From: Segatella copri
Lineage (GTDB): Bacteria; Bacteroidota; Bacteroidia; Bacteroidales; Bacteroidaceae
Length of the DNA: 64,000 nucleotides
Direction: 5' to 3'
NCBI RefSeq assembly: GCF_019249655.2
Contig: NZ_CP137557.1
Coordinates: forward strand, 1,733,001-1,797,000
In this document: positions 8,574-17,464 of the stretch, piece by piece
Position numbering within the stretch: position 1 is the first letter of the stretch
Layout: each line of letters begins with the position of its first letter
Program-made: the position numbers and the translations under genes
Notes under the pieces: model-generated
What the model was told of the DNA's origin: nothing
What the model saw: only the letters and a program-made list of their open reading frames with translations
Database searches by the model: none

Positions 8574-8611
8574 ATTTCAACTTAGGATATTAGATTCTTT
8601 GAAATCATCGA

Positions 8612-8646
8612 AACGGTCCCGCTCTATCAAGAGTTGGACCGTTTTT
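8612..8646 (+). terminator. Attenuator terminator before pheA
   Basis: AACGGTCC (8612-8619) pairs with GGACCGTT (8636-8643), with an inner CTCT/AGAG stem around ATCA, followed by a T tract. Placed between the leader peptide and pheA, it would stop transcription when Phe/Tyr are plentiful. Confidence 0.8.
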
Positions 8647-8669
8647 CGTAAAAAAAGAGAGATACGGCA

Positions 8670-9503
8670 ATGAAGAGAATAGCAATACAAGGAGAGTTGG
8701 GATCGTTCCACGACATCACTGCCCATCAGTATTTTGAGGGCGAACAGATAGAGCTGATTTGCTGCGCCACCTTCGAGGAGGTGTTCGAGAACATCAAGCG
8801 AGACCCTACGGTGGTCGGCATCTGCGCCATCGAAAATACCATAGCTGGAAGCCTGCTCCACAACTACGAGCTGCTCCGACAGAGCGGTACCACCGTGGTG
8901 GGCGAGCACAAGCTTCACATCGAGCACAGCATCTGCTGCTTGCCTGATGACGACTGGAACACCCTGCAGGAGGTTCACTCCCATCCGGTGGCCCTGATGC
9001 AGTGTGGCAAGTTCCTGGCAAACCATCCCGACCTTAAGGCGGTGGAGGCAGAGGATACTGCCGGTTCGGCGGCTTACATCGCACAGCACAAAGTGCATGG
9101 GTGGGCTGCCATCTGCTCTTCGTATGCCGCCCAGATGTACGGCATGAAGGTATTGCAGGAGGACATCCACGACAATCCGCACAACTACACCCGATTCCTC
9201 GTGGTCTGCAATCCGCAGAAGGCCGCTCTTCTCCGTCCTATCGAGAAGGCAAACAAGGCGAGCATCGTCTTCAGTCTGCCTCACGACAAGGGGTCGCTCT
9301 CCAAGGTGCTCACCATCCTGAGTTTCTACGACATCAATCTTACCAAGATTCAGTCGCTGCCGAACATCGGACATGAGTGGGAATATCTCTTCTACGTGGA
9401 TCTCACCTTCGACAACCTGACCCGCTACCGCCAGAGCATCGACGCCATCACGCCGCTGGTGAAGAAGATCAAGGTGTTGGGAGAATATGAGGAGAAAGAA
9501 TAA
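8670..9503 (+). CDS. pheA: Prephenate dehydratase
   Basis: Converts prephenate to phenylpyruvate, the committed step to Phe. The 277 residues hold the catalytic PDT domain (GELGSFHDITAHQYF at the start, then AIENTIAGSLLHNYELL and the TRF motif in NYTRFLVV) and a C-terminal ACT domain for Phe feedback (ASIVFSLPHDKGSLSKVL, then KIQSLP in place of the usual ESRP). It lacks a fused chorismate mutase, which is instead found on the DAHP synthase two genes downstream. It is the first gene after the attenuator. Confidence 0.95.
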   Translation: MKRIAIQGELGSFHDITAHQYFEGEQIELICCATFEEVFENIKRDPTVVGICAIENTIAGSLLHNYELLRQSGTTVVGEHKLHIEHSICCLPDDDWNTLQEVHSHPVALMQCGKFLANHPDLKAVEAEDTAGSAAYIAQHKVHGWAAICSSYAAQMYGMKVLQEDIHDNPHNYTRFLVVCNPQKAALLRPIEKANKASIVFSLPHDKGSLSKVLTILSFYDINLTKIQSLPNIGHEWEYLFYVDLTFDNLTRYRQSIDAITPLVKKIKVLGEYEEKE

Positions 9504-9541
9504 TTGATAGTTGATAGTTAACAGTTGATAGTTAATAGATA
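9504..9541. repeat. Short tandem GTTGATA/GTTAATA repeats
   Basis: About five degenerate copies of TTGATAGT/TTAACAGT lie between pheA and the aminotransferase gene. The same words occur at 16250-16345 before folD, so they belong to a dispersed family of simple intergenic repeats. Confidence 0.5.
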
Positions 9542-9560
9542 AGAATTAAAAATAAGAATT

Positions 9561-10730
9561 ATGATACAACCAGCCAATAGAGTAACGGAAATACAGGAAT
9601 ACTACTTCAGCCGCAAGCTGAAGGAAGTGGCTAAGCTTAATGCCGAGGGCATGGACATCATCAGCCTTGCCATCGGAAGTCCAGACATGCCGCCTTCTAA
9701 GCAGACCATCGACAAGCTCTGCGAGGTAGCCAACAATCCAAACGCACACGGATATCAGCCTACGGTGGGCATCCCGGAACTGCGCAAGGCTATGGCTGGT
9801 TTCTACAAGAGATGGTATGATGTAGACCTTGACTGGGCTACGGAGATACAGCCGCTCATAGGTAGCAAGGAAGGAATCCTGCACGTAACGCTCGCCTTCT
9901 GCAATCCTGGCGACGAGGTGCTCATCCCGAATCCGGGCTATCCCACCTACACCGCCATCAACAAGATTCTGGGTACCAAGATTACCTACTACGACCTGCG
10001 TGAGGACAACGGATGGCAGCCCGACTTCGATGCCCTGGAGAAGATGGACCTGAGCCACGTGAAGCTGATGTGGACCAACTATCCGAACATGCCTACAGGC
10101 GGAGTGGCGAAGCGCGAGACCTACGAAAAGCTGGTAGCCTTCGCCCAGAAGCACAACATCGTGGTGGTGAACGACAATCCATATTCGCTCATCCTCAACG
10201 AACATCCGATGAGCATCATGCAGGTGCCTGGAGCCAAGGACTGCTGCATCGAATTCAATTCGCTGAGCAAGAGCCACAACATGCCGGGCTGGCGTGTGGC
10301 GATGATTTCGAGCAACAAGACCTTCATCTCTTGGATTTTGAAGGTGAAGAGCAACATCGACAACGGAAGCTTCAGAGGCATTCAGCTGGCTGCTGCCGAG
10401 GCGATGCTCAACAACACCGACGAGTGGCACCGCGAGAACAACATCCAGAACTATCGCCGCCGCCGCGACATAGCCGAGGAAATCATGAAGGTGTTAGACT
10501 GCCAGTTTGACCCTAACCAGGTGGGCATGTTCCTCTGGGGCAAGATTCCTGAGAAATATGCCGATGTGGAGGACCTGACAGAGAAGATTCTGCACGAGGC
10601 ACGCGTCTTCATCACCCCAGGCTTCATCTTCGGAAGCAACGGCAAGCGATATATCCGCATCAGCCTCTGCGCCAAGGATGAGAAGATGAAGGAGGCTCTG
10701 GAGAGAATCAAGAAGGTATTTGACAAATAA
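9561..10730 (+). CDS. PLP-dependent aminotransferase (class I/II), probably aromatic
   Basis: 389 residues of fold type I. Substrate and cofactor motifs include IGSPDMPPSK near the N-terminus, NPGYPTY, TNYPNMPTGG (the usual NYPxNPTG) and the PLP lysine in NSLSKSHNMPGWR. Sequence alone would suggest the aspartate/LL-diaminopimelate aminotransferase group. Its place in an operon with pheA, DAHP synthase/chorismate mutase and tyrA suggests that it transaminates phenylpyruvate and 4-hydroxyphenylpyruvate to Phe and Tyr. The substrate is therefore an inference from context. Confidence 0.85.
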   Translation: MIQPANRVTEIQEYYFSRKLKEVAKLNAEGMDIISLAIGSPDMPPSKQTIDKLCEVANNPNAHGYQPTVGIPELRKAMAGFYKRWYDVDLDWATEIQPLIGSKEGILHVTLAFCNPGDEVLIPNPGYPTYTAINKILGTKITYYDLREDNGWQPDFDALEKMDLSHVKLMWTNYPNMPTGGVAKRETYEKLVAFAQKHNIVVVNDNPYSLILNEHPMSIMQVPGAKDCCIEFNSLSKSHNMPGWRVAMISSNKTFISWILKVKSNIDNGSFRGIQLAAAEAMLNNTDEWHRENNIQNYRRRRDIAEEIMKVLDCQFDPNQVGMFLWGKIPEKYADVEDLTEKILHEARVFITPGFIFGSNGKRYIRISLCAKDEKMKEALERIKKVFDK

Positions 10731-10752
10731 AGAAATTTAAAAATATACGACT

Positions 10753-11820
10753 ATGGAATTAGAATTAGAACCATTGAATTTTCCTAGTGACCAGGAACGC
10801 CCTTGTATCATCGCAGGCCCATGCTCTGCCGAGACTGAGGAGCAAGTTATGACAACGGCCAAGCAGCTTGCTGCCAAGGGCTGCCACATGTTCCGTGCGG
10901 GTGTGTGGAAGCCTCGCACCAAGCCAGGAGGCTTTGAGGGAAATGGCGAGACTGCCTTGCCTTGGATGAAGCAGGTGAAGGAGGAAACCGGTATGCTCAC
11001 CGCTACCGAGGTGGCTACTCCTGAGCACGTGGAACTCGCCTTGAAGTATGGTATCGACATTCTTTGGGTGGGTGCGCGTACTTCTGCCAACCCATTCGCC
11101 ATGCAGTCATTGGCCGACAGCCTGAAGGGTGTTGACGTGCCTGTGCTGGTGAAGAACCCTGTGAACCCAGACCTGGAGCTCTGGATTGGTGCCCTGCAGC
11201 GCATCAACCAGGCTGGTATCAAGAAACTGGGTGCCATCCATCGCGGTTTCTCAAGCTTCGACAAGAAGATTTACCGCAACCTCCCAATGTGGCAGATTCC
11301 TATCGAGCTGCATCGCCGCATACCACAGTTGCCTATCATCTGCGACCCTAGCCATATCGGTGGCCGCCGCGACCTGATTGCTCCTCTCTGCCAGCAGGCA
11401 ATGGACCTGGGCTTCGACGGACTCATCGTAGAGAGCCACTGCAATCCAGACGATGCATGGAGCGATGCCAAGCAGCAGGTTACTCCAGAGGTCTTAGATT
11501 ACATCCTGAGTCTCCTCGTGGTTCGTGACGAGCACTATTCTACCGAGGGCCTGCACCAGTTGCGTGGCCAGATTGATGAGCTCGACAACCAGCTGATGGA
11601 TCTCCTGGCAAAGCGTATGCGCGTGTGCCGTGAGATTGGTACCTACAAGAAAGAGCACAACATGACCATCGTGCAGACCAACCGCTATAACGAGATTCTC
11701 GACAAGCGTGGTGCACAGGCTGCCCTCTGCGGCATGAGTGCAGATTTCGCTGCTCAGATTTTCGAGCACATCCACGAGGAGAGTGTCCGCCAGCAGTTGG
11801 AAATCCTGAATCAGAAATAA
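10753..11820 (+). CDS. Bifunctional DAHP synthase / chorismate mutase (type II)
   Basis: Residues about 1-260 form a DAHP synthase of the AroF/KDO8P-like barrel (IIAGPCSAET, FRAGVWKPRTKPG, GAIHRGFS, ICDPSHIGGRRD), catalysing the first step of the shikimate pathway. Residues about 270-355 are an AroQ-type chorismate mutase (LHQLRGQIDELDNQLMDLLAKRM with the catalytic Arg, then KRGAQ). The fusion is typical of Bacteroidota and lets prephenate or chorismate feed back on the first step. It completes, with its neighbours, the route from chorismate to Phe and Tyr. Confidence 0.93.
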   Translation: MELELEPLNFPSDQERPCIIAGPCSAETEEQVMTTAKQLAAKGCHMFRAGVWKPRTKPGGFEGNGETALPWMKQVKEETGMLTATEVATPEHVELALKYGIDILWVGARTSANPFAMQSLADSLKGVDVPVLVKNPVNPDLELWIGALQRINQAGIKKLGAIHRGFSSFDKKIYRNLPMWQIPIELHRRIPQLPIICDPSHIGGRRDLIAPLCQQAMDLGFDGLIVESHCNPDDAWSDAKQQVTPEVLDYILSLLVVRDEHYSTEGLHQLRGQIDELDNQLMDLLAKRMRVCREIGTYKKEHNMTIVQTNRYNEILDKRGAQAALCGMSADFAAQIFEHIHEESVRQQLEILNQK

Positions 11821-11840
11821 ATTAAGTGAAGAGTGAAGAA

Positions 11841-12635
11841 ATGAGAATATTAATCATGGGAGCAGGTAAGATGGGAAGCTTTTTCATCGACCTGCTCAGC
11901 TTCGACCACGAGGTGGCAGTTTACGAAAAGGATGCCAAGCGTCTGCGCTTCACCTACAACTGCTATCGTTTTACCAAGATGGAGGAAGTGGAGATGTTCC
12001 GTCCGGAACTCGTTATCAATGCCGTGACCGTGAAATACACCATCCCGGCGTTCGAGGAGTTGCTGCCACATCTTTCCAACGACTGCATCATCAGCGACAT
12101 CGCATCCGTGAAGACCGGCTTGCATGAATTTTACGACAAATGTGGATTCAGATTCGTGAGCACCCACCCGATGTTTGGTCCTACCTTTGCCAACCTGAAC
12201 CAGCTCTCCGAGGAGAATGCGGTGATTATCCAGGAGGGCGACTATATGGGCAAGATATTCTTCAAGGATCTCTACCAGAAACTGGGACTGAGCCTTCATG
12301 AATATACCTTCGACGAGCACGACCAGACGGTGGCTTACTCGCTGAGTATCCCATTCGTGAGCACCTTTGCCTTCGCCGCCGTGATGAAGCATCAGGATGC
12401 TCCGGGCACCACCTTCAAGCGCCACATGCAGATAGCCAAGGGCGTGCTGAACGAAGACGACTACCTGCTGCAGGAAATCCTCTTCAACCCGTATACATCG
12501 GGACAGGTGGCACAGATTCGTGAAGAGCTGGCTGAACTCATCGATATCATCGACCACAAGGATGCCAAGCGCATGAAACTCTTCCTCACCAAAATCAGAA
12601 ACCACGTGAAGGAAGACATCGAGATTAGACAGTAG
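11841..12635 (+). CDS. tyrA: Prephenate dehydrogenase
   Basis: Oxidative decarboxylation of prephenate to 4-hydroxyphenylpyruvate. The N-terminal NAD-binding motif is ILIMGAGKMGSFF, followed by SDIASVKTGL and the substrate-binding THPMFGPTF. The all-helical C-terminal domain follows, ending at about 264 residues. An in-frame GTG at 11826 would add five residues; the ATG at 11841, directly before the Rossmann strand, is preferred. Last aromatic gene of the operon. Confidence 0.9.
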   Translation: MRILIMGAGKMGSFFIDLLSFDHEVAVYEKDAKRLRFTYNCYRFTKMEEVEMFRPELVINAVTVKYTIPAFEELLPHLSNDCIISDIASVKTGLHEFYDKCGFRFVSTHPMFGPTFANLNQLSEENAVIIQEGDYMGKIFFKDLYQKLGLSLHEYTFDEHDQTVAYSLSIPFVSTFAFAAVMKHQDAPGTTFKRHMQIAKGVLNEDDYLLQEILFNPYTSGQVAQIREELAELIDIIDHKDAKRMKLFLTKIRNHVKEDIEIRQ

Positions 12636-12735
12636 AAATAAGAAGGTACAGGAAAGATACTGAAAGATAGAAGAAATGTACCGGAAAGATACAAGAAGAT
12701 ACAAGAAAATACAGGAAGACAACAGAAGAGTAGTA
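12636..12735. repeat. Purine-rich simple repeats between tyrA and the gltD-like gene
   Basis: Repeats of AAGATACAGG/AAGATACAAG type, almost purely purine on the plus strand. No promoter or terminator is obvious, so the downstream gene may be read from the aromatic operon. Confidence 0.45.
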
Positions 12736-12739
12736 GATT

Positions 12740-14113
12740 ATGAGTGAACAGATTGATCAACAGAATAACACAGCTGAACAGCCTAGCATGTTTCAGGTGG
12801 TAAACGAGGGATTCACTACCCGCGAGGCGATTGAGGAAGCCAAGAGATGCCTGCATTGCAAGATTCCTCAGTGCAAGAAGGGATGCCCTATCGAAAACGA
12901 TATTCCGGACTTCGTACACGAGCTCTCGATGGGTAACATGGGTGCTGCGATGAGCATCATCAACGCCAAGAGCAACCTGCCTGCCATCTGCGGACGTGTT
13001 TGTCCGCACGAGAAGCAGTGCCAGGGACACTGTGTGCTGGGAAAGAAGGGAAAACCGGTGCAGATTGGTAAGCTGGAGCAGTTTATCGCTGACTTCGATA
13101 CCAAGATGAACCTTTCCAGAGAGAAGTTGCCTCAGAAGACGCGTGGCCGCGTGGCGGTTATCGGTTCGGGACCTGCTGGTCTTACCGTGGCTGGTGATCT
13201 CGCCCGCCAGGGTTTCAATGTCACCATCTTCGAGGGACAGGCTGAGCCGGGCGGCGTGCTGATGTACGGTATTCCGGAATACAGACTGCCTAAGAGCGTG
13301 GTGCGCGACGAGATAAGCAAGATTGAGGCGCTGGGTGTACAGTTTATCACCAACTGCATGGTGGGTGAGAACAATGTCACCATCGACAGCCTCTTCCGTG
13401 CGGGTTACGATGCCATTTTTATGGGCACGGGTACCAATGTGCCTCAGAACATGGATTCTACCCCTGGTTCTACGCTGCATGGTGTGAGCCAGAGCACCTA
13501 TTTCCTGCACAACGTGAGTGCCTATAACGAGGGTGCCTTGACCCGCGACATGGTGCCGCTGAGAGATGGAGAGAAGGTGGGCGTAATCGGCGGCGGCAAC
13601 GTGGCGATGGATGCGGCGCGTACTGCCATCCGCCTGGGTGCCGATGTCACCGTGCTCTATCGCAAGACCCAGGAAGAGATGCCTGCCATCCAGAGTGAAT
13701 ACGAGGATGCCGTGAAAGAGGGCGTCAAGTTTGAGTGGAAGACCACCGTGGAGGCTTTCCTCAAGGGCAAGAACGGCCGACTGGGAAGCTGCGTGCTGAA
13801 CACTCCTGATGGAGAGAGAGTTGAGAACTTCGACAGAATCTATCTCGCCATCGGTTCCCGTCCTGCCAACCGCATCGTTTCTACCACCGCAGGTATCGAG
13901 GTGGATGAGAAGGGCTACGTAAAGGTGGTGGAGCGTCCGTTCGGTATGACTACCCGCCGTGGTGTCTTTGCTGGAGGAGATGTGGTTCACCGTCCGCAGA
14001 CCGTGGTCTTGGCGATGAAGGCAGCCAAGGAAGTGGCACAGGGCATCGCCCAGTATGTGGATGCCATCAAGCTGCTTGAAGAAGCTAAACGAATCGAAAA
14101 AGAAGGCGTATAA
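12740..14113 (+). CDS. gltD: Glutamate synthase small-subunit-like NAD(P)H flavoprotein
   Basis: 457 residues of the GltD/NfnB/SudA family. The N-terminal ferredoxin-like part carries two Cys sets (CLHCKIPQCKKGC and CGRVCPHEKQCQGHC) for [4Fe-4S] clusters. The FAD motif is VAVIGSGPAGLTVAGDLA, the NAD(P) motif is VGVIGGGNVAMDAART, and the final FAD contact is GVFAGGDVVHRPQTV. No large glutamate synthase subunit is adjacent, so the partner is unknown. NfnB-type electron bifurcation or a free-standing oxidoreductase are alternatives. The gene symbol denotes the family only. Confidence 0.8.
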   Translation: MSEQIDQQNNTAEQPSMFQVVNEGFTTREAIEEAKRCLHCKIPQCKKGCPIENDIPDFVHELSMGNMGAAMSIINAKSNLPAICGRVCPHEKQCQGHCVLGKKGKPVQIGKLEQFIADFDTKMNLSREKLPQKTRGRVAVIGSGPAGLTVAGDLARQGFNVTIFEGQAEPGGVLMYGIPEYRLPKSVVRDEISKIEALGVQFITNCMVGENNVTIDSLFRAGYDAIFMGTGTNVPQNMDSTPGSTLHGVSQSTYFLHNVSAYNEGALTRDMVPLRDGEKVGVIGGGNVAMDAARTAIRLGADVTVLYRKTQEEMPAIQSEYEDAVKEGVKFEWKTTVEAFLKGKNGRLGSCVLNTPDGERVENFDRIYLAIGSRPANRIVSTTAGIEVDEKGYVKVVERPFGMTTRRGVFAGGDVVHRPQTVVLAMKAAKEVAQGIAQYVDAIKLLEEAKRIEKEGV

Positions 14114-14134
14114 TTACATGTAATTACATGAATC

Positions 14135-14167
14135 AGGAGGATATCTCATGATGCAGATATCCTTCCT
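14135..14167. terminator. Hairpin after the gltD-like gene
   Basis: AGGAGGATATCT (14135-14146) pairs with AGATATCCTTCCT (14155-14167) with one bulge. No T tract follows, so termination is uncertain. The words GGTTAATATCT then repeat twice downstream. Confidence 0.45.
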
Positions 14168-14210
14168 GAGGTTAATATCTGCTTAATCAGGTTAATATCT
14201 ATTGCAATAT

Positions 14211-14241
14211 TTTGCAGAATGCAGGATTCTTGTTATTTTTG
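14211..14241 (+). promoter_or_regulatory. Promoter of the secreted hypothetical gene
   Basis: TTTG (14211-14214), 19 bp, TATTTTTG (14234-14241). The start site would be near 14248, leaving a leader of about 18 nt. Confidence 0.65.
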
Positions 14242-14265
14242 CCTTCTCAAAAATAAGCAAAGATT

Positions 14266-14817
14266 ATGAAGAAGATTATATTTTTTATCATCTGCCTGAT
14301 GTCGGTGGCATCTATGGCACAGGCGCAGAAAACCTGCGTCATCGCCAGCGCCGAAGACCATGTGCCTATCCGCGAAGCACTGATTCATACCGACAAGAAC
14401 CAGTGGGCACGCACCGATTACCGCGGCTATTGGAACATGCGCTATCAGTTTGATTCGGCCACCGTGTCGAAACCCGGCTACGTGAAGGCTACCATCCGCT
14501 ACAAGGAACTGCCTGATACCGTGTTCCTGCTGCCGGAAGCCAAGCAGATAGGCGAGGTGACCGTGTGGGGTAAGAACCAGCAGCATATCGACGACATGGA
14601 AGGCTTGATTCAGGAGCAGGTGAACTCCATTCCTACCTCGCCAGGCGGCATCGGATTCGACGCCTTCGGCTGGATGGACAAGCAGGGCAAGCGCGACAGG
14701 AAGCATCTGGAAAAAGCGAAGGGAATCTTTAAGGAAATGGACCGCAAAGACCCTATTGTCTCTGCCTACGAGAAGGCTACGGGCAAGAACTACAAGCTGA
14801 AAGAGCCCGAAAAGTAG
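14266..14817 (+). CDS. Secreted protein with carboxypeptidase-regulatory-like fold
   Basis: 183 residues beginning with a signal peptide (MKKIIFFIICLMSVASMAQA). The mature N-terminal 80 residues resemble the CarboxypepD_reg-like beta-sandwich that starts many Bacteroidota surface proteins (VIASAEDHVPIREALIHTDKN, then ELPDTVFLLPEAKQIGEVTVWG). Unlike SusC-type receptors there is no barrel. The C-terminal 90 residues are charged and unassigned. Function unknown. Confidence 0.7.
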   Translation: MKKIIFFIICLMSVASMAQAQKTCVIASAEDHVPIREALIHTDKNQWARTDYRGYWNMRYQFDSATVSKPGYVKATIRYKELPDTVFLLPEAKQIGEVTVWGKNQQHIDDMEGLIQEQVNSIPTSPGGIGFDAFGWMDKQGKRDRKHLEKAKGIFKEMDRKDPIVSAYEKATGKNYKLKEPEK

Positions 14818-14834
14818 AAAAAATCGGGTAACTT

Positions 14835-14866
14835 GTTGGCTTTCTCAGAAAAAAGTAGTATCTTTG
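14835..14866 (+). promoter_or_regulatory. Promoter of ffh
   Basis: GTTG (14835-14838), 20 bp, TATCTTTG (14859-14866): one mismatch in the -33 element. Leader about 20 nt. Confidence 0.6.
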
Positions 14867-14894
14867 TCGCCGAAATAAAAAGAAATAATAAGAA

Positions 14895-16247
14895 ATGTTT
14901 GAAAATTTAAGTGATAGATTAGAACGTTCCTTCAAAATCTTGAAGGGTGAAGGTAAGATTACAGAAATCAACGTGGCTGAAACCATGAAGGATGTGCGCC
15001 GTGCACTCCTCGATGCCGACGTTAACTATAAGGTGGCTAAGGAATTCACCAACAAGGTGAAGGAGAAGGCGCTGGGCATGAACGTGCTCACTGCCGTGAA
15101 GCCTGGACAGCTGATGGTGAAGCTGGTTCACGACGAGCTGGCTGAACTGATGGGTGGCGAGGAAGCTCCTTTGAAGTTGGAGAACCGCCCGGCAATCATC
15201 CTGATGAGTGGTTTGCAGGGTTCTGGTAAGACTACCTTCAGCGGTAAGCTTGCTAATCTGCTCAAGACCAAGAAGGGCAAGAAACCATTGCTCGTAGCCT
15301 GCGACGTTTACCGTCCTGCTGCTATCCAGCAGCTCCATGTAGTGGGCGAGCAGGTGGGCGTTCCTGTGTATAGCGAGCCAGACAACAAGGATGTCTGCGT
15401 TATCGCCGACCATGCCTTGCAGCAGGCTAAGACCAACGGCAACGACGTGGTTATCGTGGATACAGCCGGTCGTCTCGCCATCGACGAGCAGATGATGAAC
15501 GAGATCAGCAATCTGAAGAATCATCTGAATCCTGACGAGACCCTCTTCGTGGTTGACTCCATGACCGGTCAGGATGCCGTGAATACAGCCAAGGAGTTCA
15601 ACGACCGCCTCGATTTTAACGGCGTTGTTCTCACCAAGCTCGATGGTGATACCCGTGGTGGTGCTGCCCTCAGTATCCGCACCGTGGTTACCAAGCCTAT
15701 CAAGTTTATCGGTACTGGCGAGAAGATGGAGGCCATCGACGTGTTCCATCCAGCCCGTATGGCCGACCGTATTCTGGGTATGGGTGACGTGGTTTCCCTG
15801 GTAGAGCGTGCGCAGGAGCAGTTTGACCTGGAGGAGGCTAAGAAGCTGGAGAAGAAGATTCGCAAGAACCAGTTCGACTTCAACGATTTCTACAATCAGA
15901 TTCAGCAGATCAAGAAGATGGGTAACATCAAGGACCTGGCTGCCATGATTCCTGGTGTGGGCAAGGCTATCCGCGACGTTGATATTCCTGAGGATGCCTT
16001 CAAGAGTGTAGAGGCTATCATCCAGAGTATGACTCCAAAGGAGCGCTCTAATCCTGGAATCCTCAATACCAGCCGCCGCCAGCGTATCGCTAAGGGTTCG
16101 GGCACTGATATCCAGGAGGTGAACAAGCTCATCAAGCAGTTTGACCAGACCCGCAAGATGATGCAGATGATGACAGGCAACAAGATGGCCCAGATGATGA
16201 GCCGCATGAAGGGTATGCCAGGCATGCCTAAGATGCCAGGAATGTAG
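14895..16247 (+). CDS. ffh: Signal recognition particle protein Ffh
   Basis: SRP GTPase that binds signal sequences with 4.5S RNA and docks to FtsY. The 450 residues comprise the N domain, the G domain with P-loop GLQGSGKTTFSGKLA, DTAGR and TKLDGDTRGG, and the Met-rich M domain from about 320 on, ending in a run of Met/Gly/Pro/Lys. The length and motifs are canonical. Confidence 0.96.
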   Translation: MFENLSDRLERSFKILKGEGKITEINVAETMKDVRRALLDADVNYKVAKEFTNKVKEKALGMNVLTAVKPGQLMVKLVHDELAELMGGEEAPLKLENRPAIILMSGLQGSGKTTFSGKLANLLKTKKGKKPLLVACDVYRPAAIQQLHVVGEQVGVPVYSEPDNKDVCVIADHALQQAKTNGNDVVIVDTAGRLAIDEQMMNEISNLKNHLNPDETLFVVDSMTGQDAVNTAKEFNDRLDFNGVVLTKLDGDTRGGAALSIRTVVTKPIKFIGTGEKMEAIDVFHPARMADRILGMGDVVSLVERAQEQFDLEEAKKLEKKIRKNQFDFNDFYNQIQQIKKMGNIKDLAAMIPGVGKAIRDVDIPEDAFKSVEAIIQSMTPKERSNPGILNTSRRQRIAKGSGTDIQEVNKLIKQFDQTRKMMQMMTGNKMAQMMSRMKGMPGMPKMPGM

Positions 16248-16249
16248 AA

Positions 16250-16345
16250 ACAGTTGATAGTTAATAGTTTATAGCGGTTTCGCCGTATAGCAAACTTGCG
16301 ATAGGCAAGAATGCCCTATAAACTATAAACTATAAATTATAAACT
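16250..16345. repeat. Inverted simple repeat between ffh and folD
   Basis: CAGTTGATAGTTAATAGTTTATAG on the left and repeated TATAAACTATAAAC on the right can form a long imperfect stem around GCGGTTTCGCCGTATAGC. It is related in sequence to the repeats at 9504-9541. It may act as a weak terminator for ffh. Confidence 0.5.
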
Positions 16346-16354
16346 AAAGAAAAA

Positions 16355-17233
16355 ATGAAGTTAATCGACGGAAAGGCGACAGCAGCCGCCATCAAGGAAC
16401 AGATAGCCCAAGAGGTGGCACAGATTGTGGCACAGGGCGGAAAGCAACCTCATCTGGTTGCTGTGCTCGTGGGACACGACGGAGGAAGCGAGACCTATGT
16501 GAAGAACAAGGTCTTGGCTTGCGAGAAATGTGGCTTTAAGTCGACACTCATTCGATATGAGGATGATGTGACAGAAGAGGAACTCCTGGCCTGCGTTGAC
16601 AGGCTGAACAAGGATGAGGATGTGGACGGATTCATCGTGCAGCTTCCTCTGCCTAAGCATATTGACGAGCAGAAGGTGACCATGGCGATAGACTATCGCA
16701 AGGATGTGGATGGTTTCCATCCCGTAAACGTGGGTCGCATGGCGCTGGGCATGCCTAGCTTCATCTCTGCCACGCCGCTGGGCATCCTTACCCTCTTGCA
16801 GCATTACAACATCCCGACCAGTGGCAAGAAATGCGTTATCCTGGGCAGAAGCAACATCGTGGGCAAACCTATGGCCCAGCTGATGATGCAGAAGCAGTAT
16901 GGCGACGCCACTGTCACCGTGTGCCATTCTCATTCGGCTCATCTGAAGGAGGAATGCCGCGAAGCAGACATCATCATCGCTGCTATCGGCAAGCCTGATT
17001 TCGTTACTGCCGACATGGTGAAGCCGGGAGCCGTGGTTATCGATGTGGGTACCACCCGTGTGCCTGATGCATCGAAGAAAAGCGGATTCCGCCTGAATGG
17101 CGACGTGAAATTTGATGAGGTGGCAGAGAAGTGCTCTTTCATCACTCCTGTACCTGGAGGTGTAGGACCGATGACTATCTGTTCTTTGATGAAGAATACC
17201 CTTGCCGCCGGAAAAAAAGAGGTTTATAAATAG
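16355..17233 (+). CDS. folD: Methylenetetrahydrofolate dehydrogenase / methenyl-THF cyclohydrolase
   Basis: Bifunctional one-carbon enzyme making 10-formyl-THF. The 292 residues carry the substrate segment [14 protein letters not shown] with the catalytic Lys, the signature [11 protein letters not shown], the NADP motif [16 protein letters not shown] and the C-terminal PGGVGPMT. Length and order are standard. Confidence 0.96.
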   Translation: MKLIDGKATAAAIKEQIAQEVAQIVAQGGKQPHLVAVLVGHDGGSETYVKNKVLACEKCGFKSTLIRYEDDVTEEELLACVDRLNKDEDVDGFIVQLPLPKHIDEQKVTMAIDYRKDVDGFHPVNVGRMALGMPSFISATPLGILTLLQHYNIPTSGKKCVILGRSNIVGKPMAQLMMQKQYGDATVTVCHSHSAHLKEECREADIIIAAIGKPDFVTADMVKPGAVVIDVGTTRVPDASKKSGFRLNGDVKFDEVAEKCSFITPVPGGVGPMTICSLMKNTLAAGKKEVYK

Positions 17234-17282
17234 GTCTATTCTGCCCCAAAAGTGTAGAAAAGACTGTTATGCGATTCGTGGG

Positions 17283-17314
17283 GGTAGGCTACTGTTAAGC
17301 AGCCTGCCTTTTTT
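17283..17314 (+). terminator. Terminator after folD
   Basis: GGTAGGCT (17283-17290) pairs with AGCCTGCC (17301-17308) with one G-T pair, followed by six T. The remaining bases up to 17464 are AT-rich with TATATA repeats and no clear promoter. Confidence 0.75.
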
Positions 17315-17464
17315 CATATATTTGCATAGTTTATTTATTAAGCGTATGTATTTATGTATATTTAATCGTATATATATCATATCCTCTATATATAAATATG
17401 TATATATAATTAAGGTGAAACAATAGAAATCTAAAAACAAATCTGATAATTTAAATTAGAAAAT

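Noticed and set aside
12461..13990. 509-codon minus-strand frame opposite tyrA end and the gltD-like gene
   Set aside because: It runs across two real genes and a purine repeat, with no recognisable domain.
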